NCBI RefSeq assembly: GCF_000252995.1
Contig: NC_015761.1
Coordinates: forward strand, 620,001-684,000
Direction: 5' to 3'
DNA: 64,000 nt
Origin: Salmonella bongori NCTC 12419
Lineage (GTDB): Bacteria; Pseudomonadota; Gammaproteobacteria; Enterobacterales; Enterobacteriaceae
The notes beneath the pieces were generated by a model that saw nothing but the letters and a program-made list of their open reading frames with translations, had not been told where the DNA came from and searched no databases. Below are positions 60,169-64,000 of the stretch, one piece after another. The translations under genes and the position numbers were made by a program. The stretch's first letter is position 1, and every line of letters begins with the position of its first letter.

Positions 60169-61650
60169 TCAGGATTCGACGGCCAGCGCGCGGCTTTTGA
60201 ATTTGAAGGACTGATACAGCCAAATCAGCAGGACAACGCCTACGCAGGCTAACGCGCCCCAGGTGATCTGTTCAAAAACATCCACATAGGCGTTGATAGC
60301 GTAATTAACCGCGCCGCTGGCGTCAAAGGCGCTTTGCGAGGTCTGGTCAGCGATGACGCCTGCCAGATAGTTAGCAATCGCGCCGGACAGCAGCATATAA
60401 ATTCCGGTTAATACACCGGTGACGCCGGGGATGTCAATGCGCGTAATTTGCGACATGGCGACCGGGTCGATAAACAGTTCGGCAAAGCCCATCACCGCCA
60501 GTCCCAGCACCATCAGCGGCATGGAGGAGTGCCCGTAAGCGGCGGACCAGCGTGCGCTCAGGGTCAGAATACAGAATCCGGCGCTCATTAGTCCGAGACC
60601 CAGCGCGAATTTGCCCCAGATACGCACGGTGCGATTACCGCTTACGCTCTCTTTAACCAGCCAGGCCAGGACGACCCCGCATAACATCACGGCAAAGGCG
60701 TTTACCGACTGGAACATGGCGGTGGGAACGGAATAGCCCAGAATATCGCGGTTCACAAAGCGGTCGATATACAGGCTGATCGAACTGCCGCCCTGTTGGG
60801 CAAACGCCCAGAACAGCATACTGAACAGGGTCAGGGTGACAATCAGTCCCAGTTCCTTACGCTGTTTGGCCGTCTGCGCCTGGCGATAAATTTTCGTCAG
60901 CACGCCCAGGCCGATCGCGGTCGCCACGATTAAGGCATAGACTGACCATTCTTTCCAGAACAGAACGGTAATCAGCAACGGCGCAGCCACCAGCAGGAGT
61001 AACAGCCACCCCCAGTTCGGCAGCAGATAGTTTCTGGCGCACAACACGGCTTTATTAACGCCGGTGGTGTGGGTGAAATGACGATTCCCGCACAGAAAGA
61101 TCACCAGCCCCGCCAGCATACCAATGGCGGCGAGCGCAAATCCCATCGCCCAACTGTATTCCTCTTGTACATAGCCGCAGGCGATAGGGGCCACGATCGA
61201 GCCTATATTGCCTGCCGCGTAAAGCAGCGAGAACCCGCCGTCGCGGCGCGGATCTTCCGGTTGGTACAGTTCGCCCAGCAGGCAGCTAATATTCGATTTA
61301 AACAGGCCGTAGCCGCAGACAATGATCGCCAGCGACAGATAAAGGAATGTCGGCGCGATTTCACTGGCGCCCAGCACTAAATGACCAACTGCCATTAAAA
61401 AGGCGCCCAGCATCACGGCCATTCGGTTGCCAAGCACTTTATCCGCCAGGTAGCCGCCCAGAATTGGGGTGACGTAGACCAGCGAACAGTAAGCGCTGAA
61501 TAACTCATAGGCATGGTTATCGTCGTATTTCAGCTGATTGGTAAGATAAAGAATCAGTAGGGCGCGCATACCATAAAAGCTGAAATACTCCCAAATTTGC
61601 AGGGCGACAACGTAATAAATGGCACGAGGTTGAGATGATTGTTTATTCAT
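60169..61650 (-). CDS. dtpD: Dipeptide permease D (POT/PTR2 family)
   Basis: A proton-coupled di/tripeptide transporter in the inner membrane. The 493-residue protein equals E. coli DtpD (YbgH) and has 14 hydrophobic segments. The PTR2 signature is in the first loops: WEYFSFYGMRALLILYL (with ExxERFxYY-like WEYFSFYG) and GGYLADKVLGNR. The ATG at 61650 (MNKQSSQPRAIYYVV) is the family start. A 98-codon upstream extension is open but lacks similarity and covers the dtpD promoter. Confidence 0.95.
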   Translation of the reverse strand: MNKQSSQPRAIYYVVALQIWEYFSFYGMRALLILYLTNQLKYDDNHAYELFSAYCSLVYVTPILGGYLADKVLGNRMAVMLGAFLMAVGHLVLGASEIAPTFLYLSLAIIVCGYGLFKSNISCLLGELYQPEDPRRDGGFSLLYAAGNIGSIVAPIACGYVQEEYSWAMGFALAAIGMLAGLVIFLCGNRHFTHTTGVNKAVLCARNYLLPNWGWLLLLLVAAPLLITVLFWKEWSVYALIVATAIGLGVLTKIYRQAQTAKQRKELGLIVTLTLFSMLFWAFAQQGGSSISLYIDRFVNRDILGYSVPTAMFQSVNAFAVMLCGVVLAWLVKESVSGNRTVRIWGKFALGLGLMSAGFCILTLSARWSAAYGHSSMPLMVLGLAVMGFAELFIDPVAMSQITRIDIPGVTGVLTGIYMLLSGAIANYLAGVIADQTSQSAFDASGAVNYAINAYVDVFEQITWGALACVGVVLLIWLYQSFKFKSRALAVES

Positions 61651-61977
61651 TGTATTTCCGGGATAGAAGCGCTGCGGCAAAAAGAGACATTCCTGGGTAA
61701 TGCCTTTCTGTTTAGGCTCATTAAGCCTGCCGTATCGCTGTGTTTCCTTAAAGTTACCAACTTGATACAGAACTGATTTATTTTGCAATATGCGTTCTGA
61801 TTGCATAAATATACATGAAATAGATCGTGTTTTGCTAAGTAATTTGCGCCAAAGCCGGGTGTGATTGTTTCTTGATGTGTCAAACAAATGTTTATCGACG
61901 AACTGACGACGGGAGGCTATGTTAACGGAGGCTGAATCCGTCACCGGAAAGCAGAACGACGGTTAAAGGGAGCGATG
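61651..61977. other. Divergent dtpD-ybgI intergenic region
   Basis: A 327-bp region with the promoters of divergent dtpD and ybgI. A/T-rich stretches near 61760-61830 are likely promoter positions. No gene, repeat or clear operator is recognised; the minus-strand frame that crosses it is the rejected dtpD extension. Confidence 0.5.
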
Positions 61978-62721
61978 ATGAAAAACACCGAACTGGAACA
62001 ACTGATTAACGACAAGCTGAACAGTGTGGCGATGAGTGATTATGCGCCAAACGGTTTACAAGTCGAAGGAAAAGAAACGGTACAGAAAATCGTGACCGGC
62101 GTGACCGCCAGTCAGGCGCTGCTCGATGAGGCGGTGCGTTTACAGGCCGATGCGGTCATTGTTCATCATGGTTACTTCTGGAAAGGCGAGTCTCCTGTTA
62201 TTCGCGGCATGAAACGCCGTCGCTTAAAAACGTTACTGGTAAATGATATTAACCTGTACGGTTGGCACCTGCCGCTGGATGCGCACCCTGAACTGGGCAA
62301 CAACGCGCAGCTGGCGACGCTATTGGGCATTACCGTGAAAGGGGAAATTGAGCCGCTGGTGCCGTGGGGGGAACTCTCAATGCCGGTGCCGGGGTTGGAG
62401 CTGGCCTCGTGGATTGAAGCGCGTCTGGGGCGGAAACCTTTATGGTGCGGCGATACCGGGCCGGAAAATGTCCAGCGCGTCGCCTGGTGTACCGGCGGCG
62501 GGCAAAGTTTTATTGATAGTGCCGCCCGCTTTGGCGTTGACGCTTTTATTACTGGCGAGGTGTCTGAACAGACCATTCATAGCGCGCGCGAACAAGGGCT
62601 ACATTTTTATGCCGCCGGCCACCATGCCACGGAACGCGGCGGCATTCGCGCTCTGAGCGAATGGTTGAACGAAAACACAGAATTAGATGTGACGTTTATT
62701 GATATCCCTAACCCGGCATAA
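61978..62721 (+). CDS. ybgI: YbgI, NIF3-family metal-binding protein
   Basis: A 247-residue NIF3/GTP cyclohydrolase I type 2-like protein forming a toroidal hexamer with a dinuclear metal site in E. coli; the function is not settled. Metal ligands lie in VIVHHGYFW and at the C-terminus in YAAGHHATERGG. The start is the second of two ATGs (MKNTELEQLIN). It is followed 15 bp later by ybgJ, in the same ybgIJK operon as the 5-oxoprolinase. Confidence 0.94.
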   Translation: MKNTELEQLINDKLNSVAMSDYAPNGLQVEGKETVQKIVTGVTASQALLDEAVRLQADAVIVHHGYFWKGESPVIRGMKRRRLKTLLVNDINLYGWHLPLDAHPELGNNAQLATLLGITVKGEIEPLVPWGELSMPVPGLELASWIEARLGRKPLWCGDTGPENVQRVAWCTGGGQSFIDSAARFGVDAFITGEVSEQTIHSAREQGLHFYAAGHHATERGGIRALSEWLNENTELDVTFIDIPNPA

Positions 62722-62736
62722 TTGAGAGGGAATAAA

Positions 62737-63393
62737 GTGCAGCGAGCGCGTTGTTATCTGTTAGGCGAAACGGCGGTCGTCCTGGAACTTGAACCGCCGA
62801 TAACACTGGCGAGCCAGAAACGCATCTGGCGCCTGACGCAGCGTCTGGTCGATATGCCGAACGTGGTGGAAGCGATTCCCGGGATGAACAATATCACCGT
62901 GATCCTGCGCAACCCACAAACCCTGGCGCTGGATGCGATTGAACGTCTACAGCGCTGGTGGGAAGAGAGCGAAGCGCTGGAGCCGGACTCGCGTTCGGTT
63001 GAGATCCCGGTGATCTATGGCGGCGCAGGCGGGCCGGATCTGGCGGAGGTGGCGCGGCACTGTGGTTTAAGTGAAAAACAGGTTGTGGAGCTGCACGCCT
63101 CTGTTGAGTATGTCGTCTGGTTTTTGGGGTTTCAGCCAGGCTTTCCCTATCTCGGCAATTTACCGGAACCGCTCCATATACCGAGACGCGCGGAGCCGCG
63201 TCTACAGGTACCGGCAGGTTCTGTCGGTATCGGCGGCGCTCAGACGGGAATTTATCCATTATCCACGCCGGGCGGCTGGCAGCTAATCGGCCTTACGCCG
63301 TTGCAGTTGTTCGATCCGATGCGGGAAACTCCTGTGCTGCTGCGCCCTGGTGATAGTGTACGCTTTGTGCCGCAAAAGGAGGGAGTATGCTGA
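62737..63393 (+). CDS. pxpB: 5-oxoprolinase subunit B (PxpB/YbgJ)
   Basis: PxpB is part of the PxpABC enzyme that hydrolyses 5-oxoproline to glutamate with ATP, removing a damage product of glutamine. The 218-residue protein has the KipI-like allophanate hydrolase subunit 1 fold, with segments VEAIPGMNNITV, WFLGFQPGFPYLG and ATPGGW-like STPGGWQLIG. It starts with GTG after GAGAGGG; an upstream TTG in frame is less likely. The stop overlaps the ybgK start by 7 bp. Confidence 0.93.
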   Translation: MQRARCYLLGETAVVLELEPPITLASQKRIWRLTQRLVDMPNVVEAIPGMNNITVILRNPQTLALDAIERLQRWWEESEALEPDSRSVEIPVIYGGAGGPDLAEVARHCGLSEKQVVELHASVEYVVWFLGFQPGFPYLGNLPEPLHIPRRAEPRLQVPAGSVGIGGAQTGIYPLSTPGGWQLIGLTPLQLFDPMRETPVLLRPGDSVRFVPQKEGVC

Positions 63394-64000
63394 ATATTAT
63401 TCGCGCGGGGATTTACACCTCCGTGCAAGACAGCGGGCGACACGGTTTTCGTCAGTCGGGACTGAGCCACTGCGGCGCGCTGGATAAACCCGCCTTTCAG
63501 ACGGCTAATCTCCTGGTCGGGAATGACGCGAATGCCCCGGCGCTGGAAATTACCCTCGGTCAACTGGTCGTCGAATTTGAAAATGATAGTTGGTTCGCCC
63601 TCACCGGCGCGGGCTGTGAGGCGCAACTGGATAATCAACCGGCCTGGACCGGTTGGCGACTACCGGTAAAAGCGGGCCAGCGTTTGACACTACACCGCCC
63701 GCTTCATGGAATGCGTAGTTATCTGGCGGTGGCGGGCGGTATTAATGTGCCGAAAGTGATGGGATCGTGTAGTACCGATCTGAAGTCTGGTATCGGTGGG
63801 CTGGAGGGGCGGTTGCTAAAAGATGGCGATCGCCTGGTGACAGGCAAGCCATCCCGACAATTTAGCGGGCCGCAGGGTGTGAAACAGTTACTGTGGGGCA
63901 ATCGCATCCGCGCACTGCCGGGGCCGGAATACCGTGAATTCGATCACGCGTCGCAAGAAGCGTTCTGGCGTTCGCCGTGGCAGCTTAGCCCGCAGAGTAA
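63387..64000 (+). CDS. pxpC: 5-oxoprolinase subunit C (PxpC/YbgK), partial
   Basis: Starts MLNIIRAGIYTSVQDSGRHG, the KipA/allophanate hydrolase subunit 2 N-terminus, and remains open to the window edge (about 204 codons of roughly 310). Segments SGLSHCGALDKPAFQTANLL and SYLAVAGGINVP are typical of the family, with GSCSTDLKSGIGG further on. It overlaps ybgJ by 7 bp, consistent with a stoichiometric PxpBC complex. pxpA (ybgL) would be expected beyond the window. Confidence 0.93.
   Translation, partial: MLNIIRAGIYTSVQDSGRHGFRQSGLSHCGALDKPAFQTANLLVGNDANAPALEITLGQLVVEFENDSWFALTGAGCEAQLDNQPAWTGWRLPVKAGQRLTLHRPLHGMRSYLAVAGGINVPKVMGSCSTDLKSGIGGLEGRLLKDGDRLVTGKPSRQFSGPQGVKQLLWGNRIRALPGPEYREFDHASQEAFWRSPWQLSPQS

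Noticed and set aside
1..64000. CRISPR array, prophage or complete insertion sequence
   Set aside because: No regularly spaced repeats, cas genes, integrase or transposase were found; the repeats seen are REP, ERIC-like, tRNA copies and the 37-bp terminator pair.

Overview
The window is chromosomal DNA from an enteric gammaproteobacterium, almost certainly Salmonella. Nearly every protein matches its Escherichia coli counterpart closely in sequence and length. Gene order follows the enteric backbone from nadD to ybgK. A tricarballylate cluster (tcuR-tcuA-tcuB-tcuC) lies between chiPQ and fur, which is a Salmonella arrangement. The species is inferred from recalled gene content, not from a database search.

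Layout. 1-5000: a broken end of cobC, then nadD, holA, lptE and leuS on the minus strand. 5000-6000: a 76-codon remnant-like frame and ybeL. 6000-10400: rihA and the glutamate/aspartate transporter gltIJKL, with the SroC small RNA between gltI and gltJ. 10700-16600: lnt, corC, ybeY and ybeZ (a heat-shock operon), miaB, and the divergent ubiF. 17900-18620: seven tRNA genes (2 Met, 1 Leu, 4 Gln) in one minus-strand operon. 18800-27300: asnB, then the amino-sugar regulon nagBACD divergent from nagE. 27500-31600: glnS and the chitoporin operon chiPQ. 31500-36500: the tcu genes. 36600-41600: fur, fldA, ybfE, ybfF, seqA and pgm. 41700-46300: a flavin-reductase-like gene and the ornithine decarboxylase system speFL-speF-potE. 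46500-54700: kdpFABCDE. 54700-64000: ybfA, a type VI effector islet, phrB, dtpD, ybgI, ybgJ and the start of ybgK.

The most unusual part is the 3.6 kb islet at about 54964-58609. Its first gene encodes one polypeptide that joins an Hcp tube domain to a Tle1-like (DUF2235) lipase domain with the GFSRG nucleophile motif. Two tandem, nearly identical exported proteins follow immediately and are candidate immunity proteins. They differ mainly in one 25-residue block. The islet is bounded by two perfect 37-bp copies of the ybfA terminator, and it occupies the interval that in E. coli K-12 carries the rhsC locus, a known toxin hotspot. No other type VI genes are present, so the effector would have to use an apparatus encoded elsewhere.

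Regulatory signals visible in the sequence include a NagC box and CRP site between nagB and nagE, a NagC-like box and an exact 12-nt ChiX pairing site before chiP, the SpeFL arrest peptide, a Fur box, the T-rich KdpE operator, a sigma-32 promoter before ybeZ, and a GC-rich-discriminator tRNA promoter. Signs of decay include a cobC lacking its 5' end, a remnant between leuS and ybeL, and a shortened uof leader frame before fur. REP-type palindromes are frequent between genes, and one ERIC-like element separates nagC from nagD.
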